64,000 bases of DNA from Vanessa cardui (Eukaryota; Arthropoda; Insecta; Lepidoptera; Nymphalidae): the NCBI RefSeq assembly GCF_905220365.1, contig NC_061127.1, forward strand, positions 8,990,001 to 9,054,000. Direction: 5' to 3'. Both the position numbers and the translations under genes were made by a program. Under the pieces are notes generated by a model, which saw nothing but the letters and a program-made list of their open reading frames with translations, was not told the origin of the DNA and made no database searches. Of this stretch, positions 13,701-22,939 are shown one piece after another (positions within the stretch are counted from its first letter, which is position 1; each line of letters begins with the position of its first letter).

Positions 13701-16700
13701 TAGCCCCCTGGTGCTGCAGATGTCCATGGGCGGTGGTAGTCACTTTCCATTAGGTGAGCCGCCTGCTCGTTTGCCACCTATCACATAAAAAAATTAGACA
13801 AGTTAAACAACTAAATAAATGTACTACTGTGTGATATATATAACGGAGCAGGCATGTCCGAGCCCGTTTTTAAAAAACATGACGTCAGCTCAGCTGACGT
13901 CACGAGTGTCAGAGTTTCGATCTTTAACCATCTTCGGTGGTATGAAACAAAACTCAGGAATTAATCCTCTCTGATTTATTATAATATGAGACGGTCCGAT
14001 CGCTCCGACGGCTCGACCAAGTCTGTCGATACCGACGGGTGCTTGATCTTTTATAACAAAAATAGGTGGGTAGACTTATTCACTCAACATAACAACTGTT
14101 TACAAACATTAAAATATTTGAGACTAATTTAACATCTCACAATTCACTACAAATTATTAATTTAACAGTTTTAAATAATCATTTCTGGACAAGCGTTTTT
14201 CTTAAATTCGTGGTATCGCGCCGACATATACCTTCTCGTATATTTTTTAACTATACTCAATGATACCAAGTCTAATACTGCGAAATATAGTATCTCATGA
14301 AAATATATCTTTGGGATATCTATTGATATTTTAATATTACAAAGAAGTTGTTTGGTATTTATAACCTTGGAGCTCGAAGCTTCTTTTGTGACGTTTTCAA
14401 CGAAGACAGAATATTGATATACAACAATATTATGTAGGTATTACACGATATTCGTCATTTTAATGAAAGCAGTTGCAACTTCAAATAATACATGTTTTCT
14501 AATGTAGTTGATTATAAAAACACGACCATTTAGTATTCATTAATTGTAAGCGCGATATTTAATATATAATCATAAAAAAATATTTCATGTAATAGTAACC
14601 GAAAATGAAACCATTCTTACGTTTTATTGTGAATTAGCGGTTGTAAAAGTCTTCTCGAATGAGGTTTAATTGGATTCGATTTGACACGATAAACATTTTA
14701 TATAAAGTCGTAATAAAAGTGTAGGTAATAGATGTCAGTGTTGTTGCATGTAAAAATTAGTAGTCGAATATAAAACTATTCGTGTCGTATAATAATGAGC
14801 AATTAACAAATACAAAGCTTTCACTGCGGTAGGTGGAAGGTCGTCACGACAAAGTAAGAGTATTAACGAGTGACTGGGATCTAGGTCACATAGGCTTTGT
14901 ATGCAACCCTTTGTCTAGGTTTTTTTTTCAGCTAACCTAGAGATATCATCTTTAAACATGAATGACCGCACTATATTCAATTTATTTGAAAGGAACTAAC
15001 ACCTTTTTTGTACTTTGTCGTTTAAATAGTGGTAACTAATTTACGACAGTGATCAGTAATGTGATTTTGTAAAAATTTAGCACGTATCTCACTCGTGAAA
15101 TTTTGACCACTGCCTTGACAATTGACACGCCATTTTGTTACGTGTATTCTAATAATATAGTATTACAAATAAAAAACGAAATGATATTTTTAAAAATATT
15201 TTAATGGCGGCCAACAAAAATTTTCCATTGTATGACAGACAATCGCTACAGCAAATATTCGGACAGTTAAGCAACAACAACAAGTACCGCCAATATTCGT
15301 TACATTGCGAGTGTTGCTATTTGTGATTTTAATTTATTTCTAATAATATATCAAAAAAATATTCTGATAATCCACAAGCGTTCTGCGTCGAGATTCGAGT
15401 TTCTTGCTGTAGAATACGAATATTAATTAAATATAAAAAATAAATACAATAGGATATTTATTTACTTTTTTCCATCAGGTTGAATGGGAGGAACCGGCTT
15501 CATTTTGGCTGGGACCTCGAGCGGCAGATCTTATACATCTAGGAGCTAAATTCGCACCGTGCATGAGAAGGGATGCTAGGATCGCGCGAGCAATAGCTGC
15601 TTCAGCTAGGCGCGAGCGTGATACGGCGTGTTGCATACGAAATGACGACTCAGGTTGTGTGCAATCTTCCAAGGCCGATTGTTCGGTGAGTCACATTATA
15701 TATTTACTTTTCACATGGCATTAAGGTGCTTAAAAATCCTTAAAGACCCTGCCTAAATTCGACCTCGATTTTAGGTTGAACTGTTAATTGTTATTACTTG
15801 AAATTTAAATACTTTACTTATTTAATGTTTAATTACTCGCACGCACTCAGATTAGAGGATTAGTGTCCAAGGTAAGATTTAAAATTTCTTGTTGTTTTAA
15901 CCTAATTTCTTAATTATTTCATTAACGTTCGTAATTTATATTTCATGTTAAAATTAATATTTTTAGTTTTTTATTATATGTTTTTGTTATATATTTCAGA
16001 ATACAATATCAACGTGGAAGAAGTGGTCTTCAGGAGAATCGGGTCCAGGTGGTCGAATATCGGGTTCAGTTTGCGGATTGGATCCTAAGTAAGTAAACGA
16101 TATTCTATTAATTTTTATTTATTGATTGAAAAAAACAAATAAGCAACTTCACTTCACAAAAATCTATACATTGTACATGTACATATAGTACGACACAAAT
16201 TAGATGTAGCATCGGAAAATGCAATGGAATGAAAATAAAACCGATTACTTCCGATTTACACAACCAATACAAATAGCTCCCTATCGCGCCATTCGACGCT
16301 ATTGGTCGCTATAGATTCACGCGTCAGAGAAAGCAAGTGCATGTAAATCGACGTGTGAAATTGACGAATATAATAGGTCATATGATATTACAAGTTATTA
16401 CGTTTGTGCAAAGATCATATTCGCATCAGAAATAAATATTGATAATTTGGGATAGCGTACTCAATTCGGATGTGATCGGTTTTACGAATTTTGCCGATGC
16501 GACATCTAAGTTGTGTCGAACTATACGTATGTATTGATTGTTTTCAGGTTTTGTGAAGCACCGCGTTCAATAGCTCCCCACGAGTGGCCAGATGATATAA
16601 CGAAATGGCCAATATGCCGCAAGTCTGTTTTGGATGGCTCGGCTGCCGCCGGTCGTGCTGGTCACGCGGCAGAGCATATGGCGTGCGAGGTCATCGGTCA

Positions 16701-18216
16701 TCCCTGCTGCATAGGTGTACACGGCCAGTGCGTCATCACTACGAGAGAGCATTGCGATTTTGTTAAGGGTTATTTTCACGAAGAAGCTTCATTGTGTTCA
16801 CAAGTAAGTTTATGAAATCAGCAATGTTTTTTCAAATAATTTAATCCATTCAAATGTAATACTTAAGTTTATTATTTAACTAATTGGTCTCCCGCGAAAC
16901 TTTGCGATTATTCGTAACTTTTTTTCGTACCCTATAAATAATGGTTTGTTAAATTATAAAAATGTAATAAAATACAATCAAGAATTTTCTCAAAATGAGA
17001 CTATAATCGACTATTTATATGTAGCTACCGTCCCATAATCACTGCGATAAAAATCGGCTTACACTCTTAATATATAAGATATACTTTTTTCAAAAAGAAC
17101 AGAGCGACATCTTACCAATATGTCAATATTCGACGAAATTTCTGGCTATATTTTATGTTTAAATAAAATATAATCAATTTATTGATATTTTTCAATTAGT
17201 TATTCATTGATTTGCAATTGTCATTTTCAGGTGTCTTGCTTAGATGACGTCTGCGGTATGTTGCCGTTTATGCGGAGACGTCGTCCTGACCAGCTGTACC
17301 GAGCGTGGACGTCACTGTTTGTGCACGCTGGCTTGTTACATTTAGCAGCCACTCTTGCACTGCAGTGGCTCTTCATGAGAGACTTGGAGAAGATGGCCGG
17401 GCCAGTGAGATTAGCAGTCATCTATCTGGGTAGTGGCGTTGCTGGTAATATGGCGTCGGCTATCTTTGAGCCGTATAGAGCAGAGGTAAGTATTATGTAT
17501 ATACTGTCTGTGCTTATCATGCGCATGAAATGTACTAAACTGTAAATCTACCTAGATTTATACAGATATTTGTAGATAACATTTTTTTTTGGAAATTTTC
17601 GTGTCCTTCCTTGTAATAAATGGTTGCAAAGAATAATGAGAATATATTTTCAATATAATTAAGAAACCTCGTAATTAATACTCATTTGTAACTATTGCAA
17701 CATGTATGATACAAGTTAAGGCAAGGATGTTGTTGTTTTTGAACACCCAATAGTATAAATAAAATATTTTGTTTCAATTTACAGGTGGGTCCAGCGGGTT
17801 CGCATTTCGGTCTACTTGCGTGCTTAATCGTGGAAGTTATTGGCGCGTGGCCACTTCTGAAACATCCTCGACGTGCTCTCTTGAAGCTTGTGGGTATCGC
17901 GCTAGCTCTCTTTCTTCTGGGCCTTTTGCCTTGGATCGACAATTTTGCCCACGTGTTCGGTTTCGTATTTGGTTTTCTGCTCTCGTACGCACTGCTGCCT
18001 TTTATAACGTTCGGGCCTTACGAGAGACGGAGGAAGATAGTGCTGGTGTGGGTGTGTCTAGTGTCGGCGGCGGCGATGCTGTGCGCGCTGATAGCGTTAT
18101 TCTATGCAGCCCCGGCATATGAGTGCGCAGCGTGTGCGTATTTCACGTGTCTGCCGTTCGCGCCGGACATGTGCGCGTCGCAGGACGTGCGTGTGCGGCA
18201 GCTGGATGGCGTATGA
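4613..18216 (+). CDS. iRhom: Inactive rhomboid (iRhom / rhomboid-5 family), 3' seven coding exons
   Basis: Join of 4613-4777, 10987-11200, 15479-15685, 16000-16088, 16548-16803, 17231-17485 and 17785-18216, giving about 538 residues to a TGA. All introns are GT-AG and frames join cleanly. Order: arginine-rich cytosolic segment with GVVGRFFRRSLRKS, first TM (TLVLLLSLLCYGF), luminal cysteine-rich iRhom homology domain, then the rhomboid core with RAWTSLFVHAGLLHL. Active rhomboids carry GxSG in TM4. Here it is GPAGS, the iRhom signature, while the later histidine (NFAHVFGFVFG) remains. From family knowledge, the product is an ER/Golgi regulator of EGFR-ligand and ADAM-protease trafficking with no protease activity. 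The start codon and most of the long N-terminal cytosolic tail are missing from this model. The last exon is markedly GC-rich compared with its surroundings. Confidence 0.93.
5285..5365 (-). repeat. tRNA-like SINE remnant
   Basis: On the minus strand there is an A-box-like TGACTCAGTGGTATAAG and, after a spacer, GGGTTCAAACC. The flanks do not form an acceptor stem and no SINE-A body is clear, so this is a decayed tRNA-derived head rather than a tRNA gene. Confidence 0.5.
5655..5835 (-). repeat. Degenerate SINE-B copy
   Basis: The right end reads CCAGGTGGTCCATTTGCTAG, the complement of the SINE-B opening block. The middle keeps AGTGCAACTATAGGCACAA, the complement of the GTGCCTGTAGTTACACT block. 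Other parts are scrambled, so it is an old insertion in the first iRhom intron. Confidence 0.65.
6808..6935 (+). repeat. SINE-A 3' half
   Basis: It contains AACGAAATTTTGCCACATACG, AACCTGCATTGGAGCAGCGTGG, GGTAAAGGAGGCTTTAGCCC and GCCGTGGGAATATTAA in SINE-A order. The tRNA-like head is absent. The 82-codon open frame on the opposite strand falls in this repeat and is not a gene. Confidence 0.72.
9120..9329 (-). repeat. Degenerate SINE-A, bordered by a strong hairpin
   Basis: Decayed reverse copy with CTCTCAATTTCAAGGAGG, TCAAATGCGGCTTGGTGGA, TTCGAGATGAAATCATA and CAGTTAAGATATACGTC. It is colinear with SINE-A up to the tRNA-like head. The 38-bp hairpin at 9330-9367 begins where the A-box region should be. 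Confidence 0.6.
9330..9367. repeat. Perfect 17-bp inverted repeat with CAAT loop
   Basis: The arm AGCGACCCATGACGCTC is followed by CAAT and then the exact reverse complement. The arms are GC-rich in an AT-rich intron. Base pairing ends at both outer edges (9329 T against 9368 C). There is no T-run suggesting a terminator, which would not apply in a eukaryotic intron anyway. Confidence 0.9.
9732..10030 (-). repeat. SINE-A, nearly full length
   Basis: The reverse copy starts with an A-run and CAGGCTGTAAATTTCCCACC, runs through CATGTGGCAGAATTTCGATG and TTCACCGCCGAGCACG, and ends in the tRNA-like head (GGGTTTGAACCCGC, TTCTAACCACTTGGCCAC). No perfect target-site duplication was found by eye. Confidence 0.85.
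10987..11200 (+). CDS. iRhom: iRhom exon b: juxtamembrane region and first TM
   Basis: Acceptor TTCACAG, donor CAG|GTAAAG. It completes the Arg codon split with exon a (CG|T) and encodes RSLRKSVTHQEE, then a YRPYFTWWVSTVQ segment and the hydrophobic helix TLVLLLSLLCYGFGPVGFG. The 'HRPYFTYWV'-like phrase before TM1 is characteristic of the iRhom family. Confidence 0.92.
11201..13430. other. iRhom intron, no further gene seen
   Basis: AT-rich intronic sequence with no convincing open frame, RNA gene or intact repeat. The reading frame from exon b continues only to a stop at 11252-11254, after the donor. Confidence 0.5.
13432..13797 (+). mobile_element. LINE 3' end (CR1/jockey-type), 5'-truncated
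   Basis: One + strand frame reads the tail of a reverse-transcriptase ORF: ECSEELFGLIPAAKFHP, then further on LWNQLSSAVFPKRYVMGTF and KERAYSFLKCR, with a stop between them. A short 3' UTR containing GGGCGGTGGTAGTCAC and an ATAAAAAAA tail follows. Open frames in other phases and on the minus strand here are shadows of the element. It is a dead-on-arrival fragment in an iRhom intron. Confidence 0.8.
13880..13902. promoter_or_regulatory. 23-bp palindrome with two CRE-like TGACGTCA sites
   Basis: Two full TGACGTCA octamers in mirrored arrangement flank AGCTCAGCT. The arms are 11 bp and pair perfectly around one central base. TGACGTCA is the consensus for CREB/ATF bZIP dimers. It sits in an intron of iRhom, about 80 bp after a LINE tail. 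The sequence is seen directly; a regulatory role is inference. Confidence 0.5.
15479..15685 (+). CDS. iRhom: iRhom exon c: start of iRhom homology domain
   Basis: Acceptor CCATCAG, donor TCG|GTGAGT, phase 0 at both ends. It encodes VEWEEPASFWLGPRAADLIH, GAKFAPCMRRD, then a Cys-rich stretch (CCIRNDDSGC... DCS). NxW/GPR...LIHLGAKFAPCMR is a hallmark of the luminal iRhom domain between TM1 and TM2. Confidence 0.94.
16000..16088 (+). CDS. iRhom: iRhom exon d: iRhom homology domain
   Basis: Short exon, acceptor ATTTCAG, donor CCTAA|GTAAGT. It encodes NTISTWKKWSSGE and GSVCGLDPK. The final Lys codon is split AA|G with exon e. Confidence 0.9.
16548..16803 (+). CDS. iRhom: iRhom exon e: cysteine-rich luminal domain
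   Basis: Acceptor TTTTCAG, donor CAA|GTAAGT. It encodes FCEAPRSIAPHEWPDDITKW, then PIC and a series of cysteines (MACEVIGHPCCIGVHGQC, HCDF, SLC). CEAP/WPDDITKWP and GRPCCIG-type phrases are highly conserved in iRhoms. The opposite-strand frame is a shadow. Confidence 0.95.
17231..17485 (+). CDS. iRhom: iRhom exon f: start of the rhomboid core
   Basis: Acceptor TTTTCAG, donor GAG|GTAAGT, phase 0. It encodes CLDDVCGMLPF, DQLYRAWTSLFVHAGLLHL (the L1-loop/TM2 signature with two histidines), then IYLGSGVAGNMASAIFEPYR. These are the conserved rhomboid segments before TM4. Confidence 0.95.
17785..18216 (+). CDS. iRhom: iRhom last exon: GPAGS motif, TM helices, C-terminus
   Basis: Acceptor TTTACAG, stop TGA at 18214-18216. 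It opens with VGPAGSHFGLLACLIVEVIG. The catalytic serine of GxSG is replaced by alanine and the preceding x by proline, which defines an iRhom. NFAHVFGFVFGFLLSYALLP (TM6-like) follows, then FGPYERRRK, a final TM and a Cys-rich end. GC content rises sharply through the last third. Confidence 0.95.
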   Translation: MGPAGSHFGLLACLIVEVIGAWPLLKHPRRALLKLVGIALALFLLGLLPWIDNFAHVFGFVFGFLLSYALLPFITFGPYERRRKIVLVWVCLVSAAAMLCALIALFYAAPAYECAACAYFTCLPFAPDMCASQDVRVRQLDGV

Positions 18217-18315
18217 CGGCGCGCGGCCCGGGCGCCCCCGCCGCCGCCGCCCCCTCATCCCGCGCCCCACGCGCGCCCCGCGTCTCTCCAGGCCTGCCGC
18301 CGCGTCGCACAAGCA
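18217..18315 (+). other. GC-rich start of the iRhom 3' UTR
   Basis: Directly after the stop codon the sequence becomes extremely GC- and CpG-rich, with runs of CCG and CGC, then reverts abruptly to AT-rich DNA. Long open frames on both strands over 18097-18382 result from the lack of A/T-rich stop codons in this block and are not believed to be genes. Confidence 0.6.
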
Positions 18316-18437
18316 TAAGTCGCTAAGGCGATCAGTTTTGTCCAAAATTGTTACTAATAAGTCACGTGTAAGCATTTTATGATATTGCGTACTTATTTGT
18401 CCTGAAAATTGAAAAAAGAGTTGGCATACGTCCTATA

Positions 18438-18443
18438 AATAAA
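18438..18443 (+). terminator. Candidate poly(A) signal for iRhom
   Basis: First AATAAA downstream of the stop, followed by an A-run. Further AATAAA hexamers occur, for example at 20159-20164, so a longer 3' UTR is equally possible. RNA data would decide. Confidence 0.4.
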
Positions 18444-18449
18444 AAAAAC

Positions 18450-21400
18450 AGTTGAAGTTGATTAAAACAAATATAAAGTGCTATAATGCCATTATCTCAT
18501 GAAATGCTCGTTGCGTTTTTATTTGATTTTAAATGTGTGTAATTTTGTCTCATTGAAAGATTTGTAAATGTGTCTTGATTGAAAATTATGTAATGTGGTC
18601 TAATGAATCTTCTTTCACGTAATCATTACAAATTTTGTTATGTAATTCATATCATATAACTCGTACAGAAGACGAAAACAGTTCAAAGTGATCAAAATGT
18701 AATGAATGTTCAATCGTAAGTTTTACTCTGTACACAAGCACAAAACTATTCTACTTGCTAATCTAAAATTTTAATTATAAAATTCTGTGTTGGGAGTTTA
18801 CATCATTTTTTTTATTATTATTATCTGTGGTCAAAACTGATCGTATGCAGCGGTAAAGTGCTCTCACTGCCATTGCCATCCTGTGACGTCACAGTATTAT
18901 AACGCTCAGTACGCGATGCTCAACATAAGTTCGACTGCAATGAATCGAATGTATAAAACGTTATGAATGATTTATAATGTCACAAATGTCGAAACGATGC
19001 ACAATCATTATACGAGAAATATTTTTTTTAATCAATTGACTATCCGTAATCGTTTTATTGTATTGCGTTATAATGTGAAGCTAAAAGTATTATAAACTTC
19101 ACGTACGGTGGATAAAGTTCAACTAGAAGCACTTTTAATTGTTTTTCCATATTAATTGTTCTAGTGTTGCCAGTGCTTCTAGGTGAACGAGGCTTACCAA
19201 CCCTTAAATGTGATAAATTACCCATGGGTTAGTACTCTATGGTACATTGATGAGTATATTAATTTACTTGTATATAATCTGTAAAATATACATCAATACG
19301 AATCCTATTTAAGCTGTATTTATATTAAGAATAATATTACTTTTTGTCTGGCTTGCCTTATACGGGAATAAAATTTAACATCAATTTAAACTAACGGATA
19401 ATTTATTTTTACATATTTTTTAAATTATTACCTAATGTAATGTAAACTTATCATTAAAAATTATGTAGGATTTGATTAATTCAAAAAGGAAGTATTATTT
19501 TATTCCATGAATTATTTATGTAAATTTGAAACCCAATTAAATTGCTGATGTGTACGTATTAAGTTTTATTCCTGTAAGTAGGCATATTATATAAAATTTA
19601 GTATATTACTAAATAATGTAAATATAGTGAGCGAATATTTGTTAAATGTACTTGCTATTATTTCCAGTGATTGAAATTCCATTCTAATCTTTAAGTATCA
19701 CATATGAATTTTAGTTACGTCAATTTATATAGTTATTATATAAAGTCTGCGTAGGATTAAACGTTAATTTTTAATGTATGCTAGTACATATTTATAACTA
19801 TTATCTGTTTGAACAACATTTTGTACAGCTGATGTAAACAAAACAGATGTATTTTTTAAAGTTAAATGACAATTTCTATGTGTTTTTTTTTTCTGTAGAG
19901 CTATTTTTAAATATGGAATACACCTATAAAAATGGCGTACTATTCAAAATACGAACTGTATTCTCATAGAATTACTCTGTACCTCTTTTTTTATACATTG
20001 TTTTTTTTTTATATTAAGTATATGCTGTACAAAAGTGTTTGAAACAGAGTATATATCGTTAGGATCGATTTTATTTACTACGAACAGGCTAAGAACGATT
20101 AATGAAAGTGTCAAGCGTTAGTCATTGTATAGTTGAGATGATTTGTAACGAATTTATAAATAAACTAGTCAGGCACTTTTATTTATTACTAGATTTAGTA
20201 TCTGCATATGTTATCCCGAAATAATTTCACGAATATGCACAAAAGTTGTATTTAATGAATTTTTTACTGTAATTTATGACATTGTAGATATTATCAGTTC
20301 TGTAAATATTATAAAAAAGCGTAACAAGGGAACTGTAGGTAATATTTTTTCAAAATTAATAACTACTCATTTTTTTTTAATATGAAGTTGATTATAAGTT
20401 TTTTACTACGTTTGAATATACGTTCTTTCTCGTAAGATTTTGTATTGATTTCGTGCGTATTTTTATGTATAATCATCGCACAAATTGAAATAAAACAACT
20501 AGCTGGTTGGATTACGTTTAATTACTTTAATTTTTTAAACATATTTTTTTTAAATGCCTATGTTTTAATTTGTAGATCATGTAATTTTTGCGTAACTAGT
20601 TCTGTCAATATTTTGTATTTTTTATCACTATATTTGTCCCTATTTGTTATAATAACGATATTTATTATTCCCCAATACGATTCAAACTGAAGTTAACATT
20701 ACTTATAGTGCTACCCGAACTAGCAAGAAAAGGATCACTGTCATCAAAAATTGTTATCAAACTGTTAGACAAAAAAAATACAGATTGAATAGAATTGATA
20801 ACCTCCTCCTTTTTGAAGTCGGTTGAAAATAGTTCGCTTAGTTGTTATAGCGATATATTTTTCGATTTCTTACTAACGATATCAATAGTGTAATGTTCGT
20901 GTATTATGTTGTTATGAATCCTTATTAACGAATCATCATAATTTAGCTAAACATATTTTGTATCACTTAAAAATGTTTATTTTGTACAAAATTTATTTGA
21001 ATCGATTCGATTTCCTTTGTATTTGTATATTAAATAAGCGTACCATAAAACGTTTCGTAAACGATTTTTAATTTAAATGTGTATCATTTATCTGTAATTG
21101 TAAGCCACGATTCTTATTCCCAACTTAGTAGTACTAACCTAATTATCATTGTACGATGCCTTTATATGAAAATTTAATGAAATACATGAATTGTTAAAAT
21201 TAATCACAAGTACCTATTCAGAAAGTTGCGGTTTCACTGATGTTGTAAATGTGCGTATTTTTATACTAAAAAAAAAATGTGAAGTGTTTGAGTGATGTAA
21301 TGCGTGTTTATCAAAAGCGATTCGTTTAATATTATTTCGTTTTGATATAGTTTCAGCGATGTTATCTCAAAGTGCCCTTGCGGCCGGCGGCCCGGCGGAC

Positions 21401-22335
21401 TGTTTTCAGAATTTAACTTTAAGAAAAACCTTACATATTGTACATTGTGAACATACAAGTAATTAATATTCTAATATATAAGGAAATGGTAAAGTAATCT
21501 TATTGTAAACTAGCATTAATCGAACAAGAAACCTTATTATCATAATATTATTGTGTTTTATTTCATATGATATCTGTAGGGGATGGTCGAAATTTGTATG
21601 CAAGGATACCATAGTTGGTTTACTACTAAATAGGAATACTTGGTGCCATTGTGTTTTCCTTTGAATTATGAGAACCTGTAAAGAAGAAACAAGGGATTTT
21701 AGTCCTAATGTCAATAAAAGAAAAGTTTGAAGTTTTGCAGTGGTGATCACTTATCATTCTATTTTAAACGAATAAAGTAATTATATATTATAATTTCAGT
21801 AGTTCGGATGACCAAATATTATTGTCGTTTTACAATGATCCTCCAATCTATCTATATTTTGTTACCATTCCCCCGCTATCGTCCAATTGTTTTTTAATGA
21901 CTGCTCAATCATATTTAAAGTATGAAATAGTGTTACATGCCAGTATTAAATGCTATGCCATATATAATAATATTAATTACAGTTTTACACATTATTGATT
22001 AATTAATTACAATAATAATTGTATATAATAAAGTAAATTCAGTAGCCCCTTCTATATTCATAATAATATGCAATAATGATGTGATATAAATTATGATATA
22101 GAATCAATGTCATAACACCTAGGTTTACTCTTGTAACAATATATACTAAAAATCATTGCTCTTCTTATACTTCTATTAGCTTCCTTTTTCGAATGTCAAA
22201 CCATTTATAAAAAGATACAACTTTTACCTAGATATATCTAGATTCAAGAAATACAAAATAATCTTATTGATGTAGAATTTCTACACCATGAAGGTGATTA
22301 TAGGTTCAAAGTCTTCAATATTAATAGGTAATAAT
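18450..22335. other. iRhom 3' flank, no supported gene
   Basis: AT-rich sequence that may include alternative 3' UTR. The open frames at about 20445-20690 and 21261-21750 are T-rich and hydrophobic or non-descript. Nothing here looks like a conserved protein or RNA gene except the short repeat end at 20791-20827. Confidence 0.5.
20791..20827 (-). repeat. Short dispersed repeat end
   Basis: CCTCCTCCTTTTTGAAGTCGG is the reverse complement of the block at 44511-44547 (TTCAACCGACTTCAAAAAGG). Such blocks are common ends of non-autonomous elements in Lepidoptera. No full element could be delimited. Confidence 0.5.
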
Positions 22336-22337
22336 CA

Positions 22338-22599
22338 CTACATAGTATAAAACAAAGTCGCTATATCTCTATATATACCTATATATGTATGCTTAAATCT
22401 TAAAACTACGCAACGGATTTCGATGCAGTTTTTTTTAATAGCTGGAGTGATTCGAAGAGAAGGTTTTTGTATATAATACATGACAATATAGTATAGAAAC
22501 ACTGATAATTTTACAATTTTGTAATGTCTTAAATAAACAAATTCTTTAGTATATATAGTAGCAGTATTGTACCAGTGTGAAGCCGGGGCAGGTTGCTAG
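22338..22599 (+). mobile_element. Non-autonomous Helitron-like element
   Basis: It begins near ATAAAACAAAGTCGCT, contains AACTACGCAACGGATTTCGA followed by GCAGTTTTTTTTAATAG, and ends GAAGCCGGGGCAGGTTGCTAG followed by T. The same start, middle and CTAG end recur at 57238-57513 and, inverted, at 28784-29505. CTAG|T is the expected Helitron 3' terminus. No Rep/helicase ORF is present. Confidence 0.65.
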
Positions 22600-22739
22600 T
22601 AATATTATAAATGCGAAAGCAAGTCTTTAAGACCAGATGATCAACCCCTAAAATGCAAGTAAAGTAACCGGGGCAACTAATATACTATAAAATCTATTAT
22701 TGTAAAAATACGTACATGAAATTATTTCCAGAAAATCTG

Positions 22740-22930
22740 CATGTGTCGCATGAAAAATTTTCTCCAGTCATGTCAATGAAACAACCAATTGAGCTATGTG
22801 TTGTGATACACTTACCATTTTCCTTAAAAGAGGGGCTCAATTAAGATGAAAAATGAGTGGTTCTTGTCCAGGTTTGAATCAGCAGTCTCCGATCTTAAAC
22901 GAAATTAGATTCTAGGCCTCAATTGTTTTA
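22740..22930 (-). repeat. Degenerate SINE-A
   Basis: Reverse-oriented decayed copy, recognised from AAAGAGGGGCTCAATTAAGATG and a head with CCAGGTTTGAATC...CGATCTTAAACG. Identity to SINE-A is low. Confidence 0.4.
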
Positions 22931-22939
22931 AATACAGAA

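Noticed and set aside
13469..13788. Frames of 75 and 93 codons on opposite strands
   Set aside because: Shadows of a LINE 3' end. The real coding frame of the LINE is a third frame containing a stop.
16205..16370. Less AT-rich block with GCGCCATTCGACGC and ATTCACGCGTCAGAG
   Set aside because: Feels like a known lepidopteran dispersed repeat, but no second copy is present in the window and no ends could be defined.
18097..18382. Overlapping 92-codon frames on both strands
   Set aside because: Arg/Pro/Ala-rich products of a GC-rich block with few stop codons. They overlap the iRhom stop and 3' UTR.
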